DNA from: Dehalococcoidia bacterium
GTDB lineage: Bacteria; Chloroflexota; Dehalococcoidia; E44-bin15
Direction: 5' to 3'
DNA length: 64,000 nucleotides
Assembly: GCA_035528575.1 (NCBI GenBank)
Contig: DATKYK010000034.1
Location: forward strand, 55,091 to 119,090
The position numbers and the translations under genes were made by a program. The notes under the pieces were generated by a model. It ran no database searches. It was not told the DNA's origin and saw nothing but the letters and a program-made list of their open reading frames with translations. Below, one piece after another: positions 18,800 through 26,634 of the stretch (the first letter of the stretch is position 1; every line of letters begins with the position of its first letter).

Positions 18800-18968
18800 G
18801 TGCCATTCAAGTGCCCTGAGAAGCGGCACTGGGGGAGCTGGGGTGAGCTTCTTGCCATAGGGGTACTTCTACTGCCTGAGGATTATCGCTGACGAGGCAG
18901 TATATGAGGTGGCACAGGAAGCGGTCTTCGGCCTTAATGGGGTTTGGCGATGTGGCACGCTTTATTAG
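18800..18968 (+). pseudogene. Small coding remnant with one frameshift
   Basis: Directly after the mscS stop, a GTG preceded by GAGGGGAG opens a frame (PFKCPEKRHWGSWGELLAIG) that stops early. Dropping one G from the GGGG run near 18861 joins it to a second frame reading YFYCLRIIADEAVYEVAQEA and ending FGLNGVWRCGTLY at 18968, four bases into the converging GT20 gene. The joined 55-residue product looks like real protein but is not recognised. It is either a pseudogene or a base-call error in a real small gene. Confidence 0.4.
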
Positions 18969-20497
18969 GTGGCTTGCTGGTGCTGCTCCAGAGCCAGGGC
19001 AGTAACATCACCGAGCTGCCGGCAAATCCACCAGTCAATATCCTCGTCTTCGATGGATTTCCTCAGGGCAGCGGCGCGCTGGTTCCTCTCTTCAGGGGAC
19101 ATCGAGAGCGCTCGATACAGCGCCTCTGCTGTTCCTTCTAGGTCAGTGGGCGTTACCGGAAGGGCGTTCTCCCTGAGCTGTTCACAGGCCCCGGCGGCCT
19201 CCGACAAAATCAGGACACCATCTTTGTGATTGACCACAGGCCCCTCTTTGGCAACCAGATTCATCCCGTCGATAACCGGGTTCACCAGCAGGACGTCGTA
19301 TAGACACAAAGCAGCGAGGGCTTGAGTGTAGTTATTCTCGGAGAATACCGTAATAGGCCGCCAGCTATCGTTGCCGTATTTGGTGTTTATTACCTGGATT
19401 GCCTCACTCACCTCTTCAGCGTACCTCCGGTACTGCTTGATTCGAGGGTGCGTAGGAACCATGAAGGCAAGGAAGTTGACCTTGCCCTGGAGATCGGGGT
19501 AGCGATCTAGCAGCCTGTCGAAGGCTCGGAAGCCGCGAACGATGTTCTTGCTGGGTTCCAACCGGTCTACTCGAACTATGGTTTTACTCCCCAAAAAGGG
19601 GGCGAGCTTCTCCTCGTAGTCTCTCAATAACGGTGACTGTGACTGCTTTCGTAAGTTGGACACATCAACCGATACCGGATAGGACCTTACCTTTACTTGA
19701 TGGTCATTTACCTGAATTGTGCAGTCTTTATAATCGACCTCGGCCCCTTCAACAAAGACTTCACAGGAATGCAGGAAGTTGTGGACATACTCCTCGGTTT
19801 GCAGCCCTACAATATCGCTGGCGCAAAGCCCACTGCAGATCTCCCTGCACATGTAACGGGGGAGAAGCTGCCAGTAGTGCGCTCCGGGCCAGGGGATGTG
19901 GGTGAAGTGCTGGATGAGGGCATTTGGAATCCGTTCTCGAATATAGCCTGCGGCAAGATAAAGGTGATAGTCATTGAGCATCACCAGCGGGGGCAACTCA
20001 CTCTCTGCAGCTTCTTCAATAACCGCTTCGGCAATTGCCTGGTTCACCAGTTTGTAACCATTTTCCCAGGCATCATGAATACGATTGTCGATGTTGGGGG
20101 TATGAGAGGAATTCCACATGCAGTGCTGCAGGAACCAGAGCAGCGGATTACAGAAGACGCTGTAGAACTGATAGTATGTGCTTCCCCTGGAAAATATAAA
20201 CCTAATGTATAGCTCGTGTCTGGGTATGGGTGCCTTAAAGCGCTGCCACTGCGCCGTTTCCGCAGCGCGTCGATCACCATTGCCCATGGCGCTGGCGACC
20301 CACGTGAGGTCCATGTATCGACTGATTTCGCTGAGGGTGGTGAGGATGGCACTTTTACCGCGGCGCCCTTTCAGAGTACCCGCTTCAGTAAGCTGGTAGT
20401 CGATAGGACCCCGGTTGCTAGCAATGATGAGCTTCCGCTTACCCAGAAGCTCCTGGCACAATTTACGTAGCTGAGTTGTGCTAGCCTGAGGTGACAT
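18965..20497 (-). CDS. GT20 glycosyltransferase, trehalose-6-phosphate synthase-like
   Basis: This 510-residue GT-B enzyme resembles OtsA, which transfers glucose from a nucleotide sugar to glucose-6-phosphate. It shows the N-terminal ASNRGPIDY loop, the acceptor motif NDYHLYLAAGYIR, HIPWPGAHYW, the donor-site Arg and Lys in RVDRLEPSKN, and DGMNLVAKE. The donor motif differs from the usual RLDYxKG, so the acceptor or product may be different (for example a glucosylglycerol or glucosylglycerate phosphate). No phosphatase gene is adjacent. The ATG has a good GGAGG site upstream. The gene converges on mscS. Confidence 0.82.
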   Translation of the reverse strand: MSPQASTTQLRKLCQELLGKRKLIIASNRGPIDYQLTEAGTLKGRRGKSAILTTLSEISRYMDLTWVASAMGNGDRRAAETAQWQRFKAPIPRHELYIRFIFSRGSTYYQFYSVFCNPLLWFLQHCMWNSSHTPNIDNRIHDAWENGYKLVNQAIAEAVIEEAAESELPPLVMLNDYHLYLAAGYIRERIPNALIQHFTHIPWPGAHYWQLLPRYMCREICSGLCASDIVGLQTEEYVHNFLHSCEVFVEGAEVDYKDCTIQVNDHQVKVRSYPVSVDVSNLRKQSQSPLLRDYEEKLAPFLGSKTIVRVDRLEPSKNIVRGFRAFDRLLDRYPDLQGKVNFLAFMVPTHPRIKQYRRYAEEVSEAIQVINTKYGNDSWRPITVFSENNYTQALAALCLYDVLLVNPVIDGMNLVAKEGPVVNHKDGVLILSEAAGACEQLRENALPVTPTDLEGTAEALYRALSMSPEERNQRAAALRKSIEDEDIDWWICRQLGDVTALALEQHQQAT

Positions 20498-20586
20498 TAT
20501 TAATTATTCTCCTCCACCGCACACTATTATTGTTGATTCAGATTGGGTTACTCCATCGCTAAAGAGAAGCATCGACAGGTGGGATT

Positions 20587-20616
20587 AGATTAACATACAG
20601 GCTCATGGAGTGTCAA
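20587..20616 (-). promoter_or_regulatory. Probable promoter of the GT20 gene
   Basis: TTGACA occurs on the minus strand at 20611-20616 with a weak -10 (GTTAAT or TAATCT at 16-18 bases). It would give a leader of about 85 bases. Confidence 0.45.
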
Positions 20617-21071
20617 GCTGGCGCACACATTGGGGTATTGGTAATTGGTAATTAGTGAATTAGGGTCAGGGGTGATTATTGGTTGATGGCTGATTGCTGA
20701 TTGCTGATGGCTGAATGTCTACTGTCATTGCGACCCCGATTTAGGCCGAAGCATCGGCCGACCTGTCTGCCTTGGGGGTGGTAATCTCCACATTGCATAT
20801 CTGCATTCAGTCCTGGGGATTGACACGTCCCCCGAGCTGTCGGGGTCATCGCAAAGGCTCTAATTTATACATATTTAGAGGCTGGCTCTTGGGCTAATGC
20901 TCTCCTCTGGCGTATATAAATAATCGGGTAGCCTGGAGCATCGGCTCCAGTCATTGTTGGAGCGGATGCTACAACCTGCCCGTAAAAATGTTGTGCCCGC
21001 TCCCGGGTTAGTGGCTGTGGGTGGGCAAACGCCGGTCGGTGGTTAGCGTTATGCTGAATAATAAAAGAAGT
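20617..21071. repeat. Gene-free spacer with REP-like and AT-rich repeats
   Basis: The spacer contains a TTGGTAATTGGTAATTAG-type block (about 20636-20660), alternating GATTGCTGATGGCTGA units, a REP-like half (CTGTCATTGCGACC, about 20720) with a palindromic GGCCGAAGCATCGGCC core, and a CTGGAGC/GCTCCAG hairpin near 20935-20950. No coding frame with protein-like character was found. Confidence 0.55.
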
Positions 21072-21096
21072 GGCCCCCCAGGTTTATCGGGGGGCC
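21072..21096 (-). terminator. Rho-independent terminator of pilA
   Basis: A perfect 8-bp GC stem (GGCCCCCC / GGGGGGCC) with a 9-nt loop lies 84 bases past the pilA stop; the minus-strand RNA continues into ACTTCTTTTATT. The plus-strand side is followed by TTTAGAATTTT, so it may act in both directions. Confidence 0.8.
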
Positions 21097-21179
21097 TTTA
21101 GAATTTTGCATCTTGGGTTAACTCAAGCGCTTTTATATATGAGCGTCTCTTTAAAGATCCTCTCACCGATCAACTGCAA

Positions 21180-21656
21180 TTATGGCCAGACGTCCTGGTA
21201 GCCGTCAGTAGCTAGAGTACACTCTGCACCTACACAAACTGAAGCTACGTTTCCATTATCGTCTATACGCCAGTCGTAATGGTTAGTATCCGCGCAACCT
21301 GAGCAAGCTCCACTATTGCAGTTTACAGCCCTGGCACCATCGGGCACTTCTCGCAGCAGTCCATTAGTAACACTGCCCAATAGCAGGCAGATGTTGAGTG
21401 AGTTATTAGCCCCTGTTTGCAGGTCGTCTACAGAGGTAGAAGTATTAGTTGCCACGTAACCAACGGCCGCAGTCTGAAGTTGATCTCTAGCCGCATTATA
21501 GGCCTGCTCTTCGGTGGTACCGAAAACGCCGCCGACTGCCATGACGATAACGCCGGCTAGGATTGCCAGGATCACCAGGACGATTAGCAACTCGATAAGG
21601 GTGAAGCCCTTTTTACCTCCAAGGCGCTTGAAACCCCATCTCCTCAAACTTGGCAT
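21180..21656 (-). CDS. pilA: Type IV major pilin precursor
   Basis: This 158-residue prepilin has a 17-residue basic leader ending KKG, then the processed N-terminus FTLIELLIVLVILAILAGVI with Glu5, the mark of type IV pilins cut and methylated by PilD. The C-terminal half is polar and holds six cysteines, probably disulfide-bonded. It has a strong AAGGGAGGTGAG ribosome site, its own consensus-like promoter and its own terminator, as expected for an abundant subunit. It lies downstream of the main pilus operon, separated by a nuclease gene and repeats. Confidence 0.93.
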   Translation of the reverse strand: MPSLRRWGFKRLGGKKGFTLIELLIVLVILAILAGVIVMAVGGVFGTTEEQAYNAARDQLQTAAVGYVATNTSTSVDDLQTGANNSLNICLLLGSVTNGLLREVPDGARAVNCNSGACSGCADTNHYDWRIDDNGNVASVCVGAECTLATDGYQDVWP

Positions 21657-21726
21657 CTCTTCTCACCTCCCTTCTATATTATTATAGTATTTTATGCACA
21701 ATTATCCGTTTTACCAGCCTTATATT

Positions 21727-21755
21727 AAAATAACATAAAAATGTAAATTTGTCAA
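21727..21755 (-). promoter_or_regulatory. Promoter of pilA
   Basis: TTGACA at 21750-21755 and TATTTT at 21727-21732, 17 bases apart on the minus strand, precede pilA by about 70 bases. The -35 and first spacer bases (TTGACAAAT) are identical to those of the pilB promoter. Confidence 0.7.
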
Positions 21756-21875
21756 GACGTTTTGCGGTAAAATGATAAAGTGGTGGGGAATTGCGATTGC
21801 GATAATTATTCTATCATTCAAATTGACCTGAATATGTGTGGCTCATTATTACGCGTTATTTCCCTATTTTCCCTG

Positions 21876-21913
21876 GGGATTGCCACGGCACCAGGGGCTC
21901 CTCGCAATGACAG
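21876..21913. repeat. REP-like half unit
   Basis: GGGATTGCCACGGCACCAGG continuing to CTCCTCGCAATGACAGG: the same as the right half of the 83-bp unit that follows at 21939-22021. Confidence 0.7.
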
Positions 21914-21938
21914 GTGAGTATGTGGACTTCTACCACCG

Positions 21939-22021
21939 TCATTGCGAGCGAAGCGTGGCAATCTCATTGTCTCACCATCATCCCCGGGATTGCCACGTCG
22001 CCAGGGGCTCCTCGCAATGAC
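21939..22021. repeat. Palindromic REP-like unit, left of the GIY-YIG gene
   Basis: The 83-bp unit starts GTCATTGCGAGCGAAGCGTG and ends CTCGCAATGAC; the two ends are inverted repeats of each other. A near copy in the same orientation lies on the other side of the nuclease gene at 22446-22527. Confidence 0.8.
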
Positions 22022-22053
22022 AGCTGGAAAATTCACAGTAATAGAATAATCCT

Positions 22054-22365
22054 TTATAATTCTTCGTATAACTCCTGCCATTCATTATTCATACTATTGA
22101 TTAACTCCATTTTCTTATGGCGCGAAACGTCTTTGATCTGCTTCTCTCTCAAAATGGCATTTTCTATATCTTCAAATACTTCATAATATACAAGCTTCGT
22201 GACATTATATCTCTTTGTAAATCCACCAATCATTTTTTCCTTATGCTCATATACCCTTCTTATTAAATTATTGGTAACGCCTGTATAAAGTACGGTGTTC
22301 CACTTGTTGGTCATTATATAAACGAAGTACTGTGCATTCATTGATGTTGTCTCAGTCATTGCCAT
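22054..22365 (-). CDS. GIY-YIG domain nuclease, YhbQ/UvrC-N type
   Basis: This 103-residue protein is a stand-alone GIY-YIG domain. The first motif appears as FVYIMTN...LYTGVTNNLIRRVYEHK (here VYI and YTG), with the catalytic Arg in the LIRRV helix and Glu in the REKQIK segment. Several ATG codons are possible; the family alignment suggests a start near ATG 22341 (MNAQYFVYI), giving 95 residues. It lies alone between pilD and pilA and is bracketed by two large copies of a palindromic repeat, so it is probably part of a small mobile or repeat-linked unit. Its biological role is unknown. Confidence 0.88.
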   Translation of the reverse strand: MAMTETTSMNAQYFVYIMTNKWNTVLYTGVTNNLIRRVYEHKEKMIGGFTKRYNVTKLVYYEVFEDIENAILREKQIKDVSRHKKMELINSMNNEWQELYEEL

Positions 22366-22445
22366 TGAAATGCCATGGTCATTACTCGCCTATGGCGAAA
22401 CCACCTCTATTGTAATTTTCAGCCGAAGTTGGCACAAACGCTTTT

Positions 22446-22527
22446 GTCATTGCGAGCGAAGCGTGGCAATCTCAGCGTCTCACCATCATCCCCGGGATTG
22501 CCACGGCACTTCGTGCCTCGCAATGAC
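22446..22527. repeat. Palindromic REP-like unit, right of the GIY-YIG gene
   Basis: The 82-bp unit shares its first 29 bases, a 27-base central block (CTCACCATCATCCCCGGGAT onward) and its last 11 bases with 21939-22021. The two differ mainly in a short variable loop. A further single half (CTGTCGTTGCGAGCC) is at about 22553. Confidence 0.8.
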
Positions 22528-22654
22528 CGATAAAAGGCTGTCAAAACCACTACTGTCGTTGCGAGCCGAATGCATAGCAGTCCTAGCTTTCCCACACTCC
22601 CTGAGATGGAGCACTGGGGGACATTCCCAAACACTCACCAGAGGGGATTTCCCT

Positions 22655-22771
22655 TCATAGTAGCTGACTGCTAATGGCTGATAGCTACTATCAACTGGTT
22701 ATTGGTAATTAGGTAAATTAGTAATTGGTGGTTGGGGTATTTTGGCTTTTTGATATTTAATACTTGATTTG
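22655..22771. repeat. AT-rich dispersed repeat block
   Basis: A run of GCTGACTGCTAATGGCTGA, TATTGGTAATTAGG and TTAGTAATTGGTGG motifs, similar to blocks at 15.83, 20.65, 33.88 and 37.57 kb. No gene is seen between 22366 and 22771. Confidence 0.55.
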
Positions 22772-23566
22772 TTACATTAAGCCGGTGTACCAGTCCAGGA
22801 TTCCATGCCCCCACAGAAGGACCACCATAGCTGCGGCGGCCAGAAAGGGGCCAAAGGGGATGGGGTCCCTTCCCCGCCTCAGCCGCAGCAGTAGCAGTGA
22901 GACAGCCACCAGTCCGCCGCTAAGGGTGCCCAGTATCAGGACAACGAACACCAGGGGGAAGCCGGCAACCAAGCCGATGAGCACTGCGAGGGTTACGTCA
23001 CCGAGTCCCATACCGCCGCCCATGCTTCGATAACGCCACAGTGCGATTAGATATACTGAACCCATGAAGGCGAGGCCTACCGCTCCTCCAAGAAGGGCGT
23101 TAAAAATGCCTGTGCTAGGCCACTGGTAAAAACCGTTCCAGAAGAAGGAAAAAATGAGCGCCAGCACCATCGCCGGGTAGACCACGATGTCCAGGATAAG
23201 TTGCTGCTCCAGGTCGATGAAGAAGATTACCAGGAAGATGCAGACATAGATGAGGGCGATGGAAAGTTGGAGGCTCAGGCCGTAGTGCCAGGTAAGCAGG
23301 GCGAAGAGGAGCCCGGTTATCAGCTCCACAATGGGCAGACGGGGGGGTATGCGGGCGCCACAGTAGCGGCAACGACCGCGCAGCCACAGGTAGCTGAGTA
23401 GGGGCACCAGATCCGCGGCGCTGAGCTGCCGGTTGCAGGAGTTGCAGTGTGAGGGCAGTCTAACTATGGACTTGCCTATGGGCATACGGTCGATGCAAAC
23501 ATTGAGAAAGCTGCCCACAGCCAGGCCGAGGAGGGCGAAAATAGCGATTGATAGCGAAGTGGTCAT
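22772..23566 (-). CDS. pilD: Type IV prepilin peptidase / N-methyltransferase
   Basis: This 264-residue polytopic membrane aspartic protease cuts prepilin leaders and methylates the new N-terminus. The cytoplasmic zinc loop with two CxxC pairs (CNSC and CRYC) is near residues 40-75. The two catalytic aspartates are in FFIDLEQQ and in the GMGLGDV (GxGD) motif. About eight hydrophobic segments are visible. Its start overlaps the pilM stop by four bases, so it is the last gene of the main pilus operon. Confidence 0.95.
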   Translation of the reverse strand: MTTSLSIAIFALLGLAVGSFLNVCIDRMPIGKSIVRLPSHCNSCNRQLSAADLVPLLSYLWLRGRCRYCGARIPPRLPIVELITGLLFALLTWHYGLSLQLSIALIYVCIFLVIFFIDLEQQLILDIVVYPAMVLALIFSFFWNGFYQWPSTGIFNALLGGAVGLAFMGSVYLIALWRYRSMGGGMGLGDVTLAVLIGLVAGFPLVFVVLILGTLSGGLVAVSLLLLRLRRGRDPIPFGPFLAAAAMVVLLWGHGILDWYTGLM

Positions 23567-25302
23567 AGGATTTTGAGGATCAGACCCACGTTCACCATGA
23601 AGTCAGCCAGGGGGAAATCTTCAGGGCAATGTATCGGGGGCTCCAGGGGTTGGACGGTGCGCCCGATAAACGCAGCTACATTTAGAGCAAAGGGCACACT
23701 GGAAGCCGCAGCACCGCTGAGATAGATAGGTATATCCGGGTCCAGGGGGTTTTCCTTATTCGTCTCATCGTAGGTAACTATGGTTCGCCTTATCTCATCG
23801 CTAATTCGACCGACGGCGTAGTCTTCAGCGACCTCCCCTTCACCGATGAAGATGCTTCGTATCAGGACGGGGACATCGTCAACCACTATTATTAGTTCTA
23901 CGCTATGGCTCTCGCCATTGGCAATTATGGCATCCTTCTGGTTCACCGCCCTCATCAGGGCCAGCGGTTTTAGGTCGAGAGCGTGGGGCTTTACCCCGCC
24001 CAGGCGAAGCGCTTCCAGGAATTGAAGCACCCCTTCCCTGGGGACGACCAACACAAAAACCTGTGTTTGTTCCTTCCCTGCAGGTAGCGCTTGCCAGTGA
24101 ATGTAATTGTCCTCTTCCGAAACCGTCATCAGCCTCCTGATCTCGCGGGGGAAAGCACTCTCCATTTCCTTCTTGCTCATGTTTGGCACACTTATTACCC
24201 GGGATACCGCCCTCATCTCAGGGAGGGCACAGACCACATGGCTGTTTTTAACCCCTTTTCCCTCCAGGGCGTTCTTTATAGCGCTGCCCAGCCCTTCTGG
24301 ATCAGCCACATGTCCCATCTGTAGAAACTGGGGATTAAGTGGTACGCGGTCCCAGGACTCGATGGAGTCCCTGTAGAAAGTGACCAGCCTCAGGTCAGTG
24401 CCCTCGACGCTCAAGGAAATAATACGCTTCCCTCCCTTCCCGCCACCGATCTGCAGGGTGGGGAATCGGGGCATTCCTCGCGCTGGCTTTTTTGCTCTTC
24501 TTGGCGCAGCCTTTGCCTTTTTTTTCGCTTTGGCCTCAGCCACCGCTTTCTTTGGTGGCTTAGCCCTTGCCTCAGCAGCCTCTTTAGCTTTGGACTTCTG
24601 CTCTGCCCTGGCTTTCTTTTCCGCTTTAGCAGCTTCCTTGGCTTTTACCTTCTCCTCCGCTTTGGCCTTCTTCTGCGCTTCAGCCTCTTGCCTTGCTCTG
24701 GCCTTCTCCTCCGCTTTGGCTTTCTTCTCAGCCTCGGCGGCTTCTTTTGCCTTAGCCTTCCTTCTCGCTTTGGCCTTAGCCACTGCTTTCTTTGGCGGCT
24801 TAGCCCTTGCCTCAGCAGCCTCTTTGGCTTTGGGCTTTGGCTCTGCCCCTGCCCTGGCTTTCTTTTCAGCTTTAGCAGCTTCCCTGGCTTTTACCTTCTC
24901 CTCCGCCTTGGCTCTATTCTCCGCCCGGGCAGCTTCCCTGGCCTGGGCCTTGGCCCTGGCCGTTTCTTCGGCCCTGGCTTTCTTCTCTGCCTCAGCAGCC
25001 TCTTTAGCCTTAACCTCCTCCTCGGCCCTGGCTCTCTTCTCTGCCTGGGCAGCTTTCTTTGCCTGGGCTTTGGTCTCAGCCTCAGCCTCTGCCCTGGCTC
25101 TCTTCTCAGCCTCGGCAGCTTCCTTGGCCTGGGCCTTGGCCCTGGCCATTTCTTCAGCCCTGGCTATCTTCTCTGCACGGGCACTTCTCCTGGCCTTAGC
25201 CTTTTCCTCCGCCCTGGCTTTCTTCTCTGCCTCAGCAGCCTCTTTAGCCCTGGCCTTTTCCTTCGCCCTATCCTCTTGCTGTGGTTTCTTTGGGGGTGTC
25301 AT
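23563..25302 (-). CDS. pilM: PilM-like pilus assembly protein with long Lys/Ala/Glu-rich N-terminal extension
   Basis: This 579-residue protein has two unlike halves. Residues 1 to about 280 are almost entirely Lys, Ala, Glu and Arg in imperfect repeats of the type AEAEKKARAEEKAKA, probably a long highly charged helix. Residues from about 290 resemble PilM, the actin-like cytoplasmic platform protein, with SLSVEGTDLRLV, VVCALPEM, FPREIRRLM and a final LADFMVNVGL segment. ATG at 25302 has GGGAG at suitable spacing; an in-frame TTG at 25320 has none. The gene follows pilN-pilO and overlaps pilD, in the order N-O-M rather than the usual M-N-O. Confidence 0.85.
   Translation of the reverse strand: MTPPKKPQQEDRAKEKARAKEAAEAEKKARAEEKAKARRSARAEKIARAEEMARAKAQAKEAAEAEKRARAEAEAETKAQAKKAAQAEKRARAEEEVKAKEAAEAEKKARAEETARAKAQAREAARAENRAKAEEKVKAREAAKAEKKARAGAEPKPKAKEAAEARAKPPKKAVAKAKARRKAKAKEAAEAEKKAKAEEKARARQEAEAQKKAKAEEKVKAKEAAKAEKKARAEQKSKAKEAAEARAKPPKKAVAEAKAKKKAKAAPRRAKKPARGMPRFPTLQIGGGKGGKRIISLSVEGTDLRLVTFYRDSIESWDRVPLNPQFLQMGHVADPEGLGSAIKNALEGKGVKNSHVVCALPEMRAVSRVISVPNMSKKEMESAFPREIRRLMTVSEEDNYIHWQALPAGKEQTQVFVLVVPREGVLQFLEALRLGGVKPHALDLKPLALMRAVNQKDAIIANGESHSVELIIVVDDVPVLIRSIFIGEGEVAEDYAVGRISDEIRRTIVTYDETNKENPLDPDIPIYLSGAAASSVPFALNVAAFIGRTVQPLEPPIHCPEDFPLADFMVNVGLILKIL
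24465..25302 (-). repeat. Imperfect tandem repeats encoding the PilM extension
   Basis: The coding DNA repeats short blocks rich in GCC, AAG, GAG and GCT codons. Two longer blocks (encoding KEAAEARAKPPKKAVA) occur about 100 codons apart, showing segmental duplication. The opposite strand is stop-free over hundreds of bases only because of this composition. Confidence 0.8.
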
Positions 25303-25335
25303 TTCATAGCTCCCGGACAAACTGAATAGTTAATT

Positions 25336-25890
25336 CTATTGGTATACGATAATTATATTGAAATTAACTGACCATACGTCGGGGCCTGTAAGCTCTATAT
25401 TATCGTTCTTGAGGGTGTCGTACTGCTCGTTCTCCAGAATCTCCAGGAAGTCGATTAGCTTTGAAAGCGGCTGCCCAGCTTCACATATGGAAATGGGTTG
25501 GATCTTAGCACTATAAGTGTTCCCCCCGATAGTTGTCGAACTGTCGGCAGTTTCAATGTATGGGACAACGAGCCCGGCCTCTTGCTCTGTTCTAATGAGT
25601 AGCTCTATAATCTCTGTGTTGTCGATCTCATCGGGGAAGGGCGACTCCTCTGCAAGTTTGCGCTCCGCCTCGGCTAGCTGCCTTTGCAGCTCCCCGATGT
25701 TGTAGCGGCCCTCCATGCTGGCAATAGCTGCCTCTTTCTGCTCGATATTTTTCTCCAGGTCTGCCTTTGTGCTTAACGTACTGAAATATCCCATAACAAC
25801 AAATACGTTCACCACTATGAGGGCTATGATAACCGGAACGAGAATGAGCTGAAGTCGCGGTATCTTCTTTAGAATATCAGGCGTCTTCAT
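25336..25890 (-). CDS. pilO: PilO-like pilus assembly protein
   Basis: This 184-residue protein has one transmembrane segment at about residues 13-34, a coiled-coil stretch (TKADLEKNIEQKEAAIAS) and a C-terminal ferredoxin-like region, the plan of PilO. It should pair with PilN as an inner-membrane alignment complex. The start overlaps the upstream pilN-like stop by four bases. Sequence identity to known PilO is low, so the call rests on topology and position. Confidence 0.75.
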   Translation of the reverse strand: MKTPDILKKIPRLQLILVPVIIALIVVNVFVVMGYFSTLSTKADLEKNIEQKEAAIASMEGRYNIGELQRQLAEAERKLAEESPFPDEIDNTEIIELLIRTEQEAGLVVPYIETADSSTTIGGNTYSAKIQPISICEAGQPLSKLIDFLEILENEQYDTLKNDNIELTGPDVWSVNFNIIIVYQ

Positions 25891-26480
25891 AGGTCTTCTG
25901 CCCCACTCAACTGTATATCAAGGGTAAATTCGCAGTCTGTTATACCGGGACAAGTCACTGCTTTAATCGCTGCACTTGAAAAATAATCGCTCTCCTCCAG
26001 CTCCTGGCGATAATTATTAACGGTTTTAATATCTACAGTGCTGCCAACGAGCGTTATTTCGAACCCTGACTGTGCAATGCTGCTCAGGGTAATCGCGCCG
26101 GGGAGAAGGTCATCGATCTCATCGATTATCTCAGACCACAATACCAGGTCCTCGCGGAAGGTCTGGTAATCCTGTTCCATGCTGTTCAGCTTGTTATCGG
26201 CGGCATCGATCTGGGCTTCTAGCGCTACAGCCTCTGCTTGTTTGCCGTATAGCTCGCTCAGCTCCGCGTTGCGCAGGCTGAGCTTGTCTTCAAGGGAGTC
26301 TATCCCGGAAGAGGCATCCATCTCCAGTATAACGAAGGGCACTATCAAGCCGGCCAGCACGATAGCTACCAGCACCAGTATGAAGTTCAGTCTTAAAGTT
26401 TTGGGGGGCTTATACTCGGGGGGAAGTAGATCCAGGTCTATCTTTGCGGGGCGTCGCTCAGGTAGCTGCTCGGATGTCAT
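25887..26480 (-). CDS. pilN: PilN-like pilus assembly protein
   Basis: This 197-residue protein begins with a short cytoplasmic tail holding DLLPPEYKPPK, like the PilN motif that binds PilM, followed by a transmembrane segment at about residues 31-53, a long coiled coil and a C-terminal domain with LLPGAITLSSIAQS. The ATG at 26480 is preferred to the TTG one codon earlier. It is overlapped by the pilO-like gene, and pilM comes after that, so the three interacting proteins are co-translated. Confidence 0.82.
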   Translation of the reverse strand: MTSEQLPERRPAKIDLDLLPPEYKPPKTLRLNFILVLVAIVLAGLIVPFVILEMDASSGIDSLEDKLSLRNAELSELYGKQAEAVALEAQIDAADNKLNSMEQDYQTFREDLVLWSEIIDEIDDLLPGAITLSSIAQSGFEITLVGSTVDIKTVNNYRQELEESDYFSSAAIKAVTCPGITDCEFTLDIQLSGAEDL

Positions 26481-26634
26481 CAATTTGCCTTCGAGATATG
26501 TTGGTGGAGTGTACCACGACAGTTACCAAAAGTCAACCTTTTATAATTATACCGTATATTAGTGATACGAAACCGTTCGCCTGATTTTCCCCGTCACTGC
26601 TATTTATCCCCTTCATTCTTCCTCAGGATTAATA

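Noticed and set aside
20880..21060. Possible structured RNA in the pilA-GT20 spacer
   Set aside because: There is one good hairpin, but no match to SRP, tmRNA, 6S or RNase P hallmarks and no promoter-terminator pair around it.
24465..25302. Possible CRISPR-like array
   Set aside because: Repeat units are short, imperfect and in frame with a protein; there are no unique spacers of constant length.
24380..25309. 309- and 213-residue open frames on the plus strand opposite pilM
   Set aside because: They are mirror images of the Lys/Ala/Glu repeat (reading Ala/Leu/Phe/Ser), have no ribosome site and exist only because that codon use has few antisense stops.
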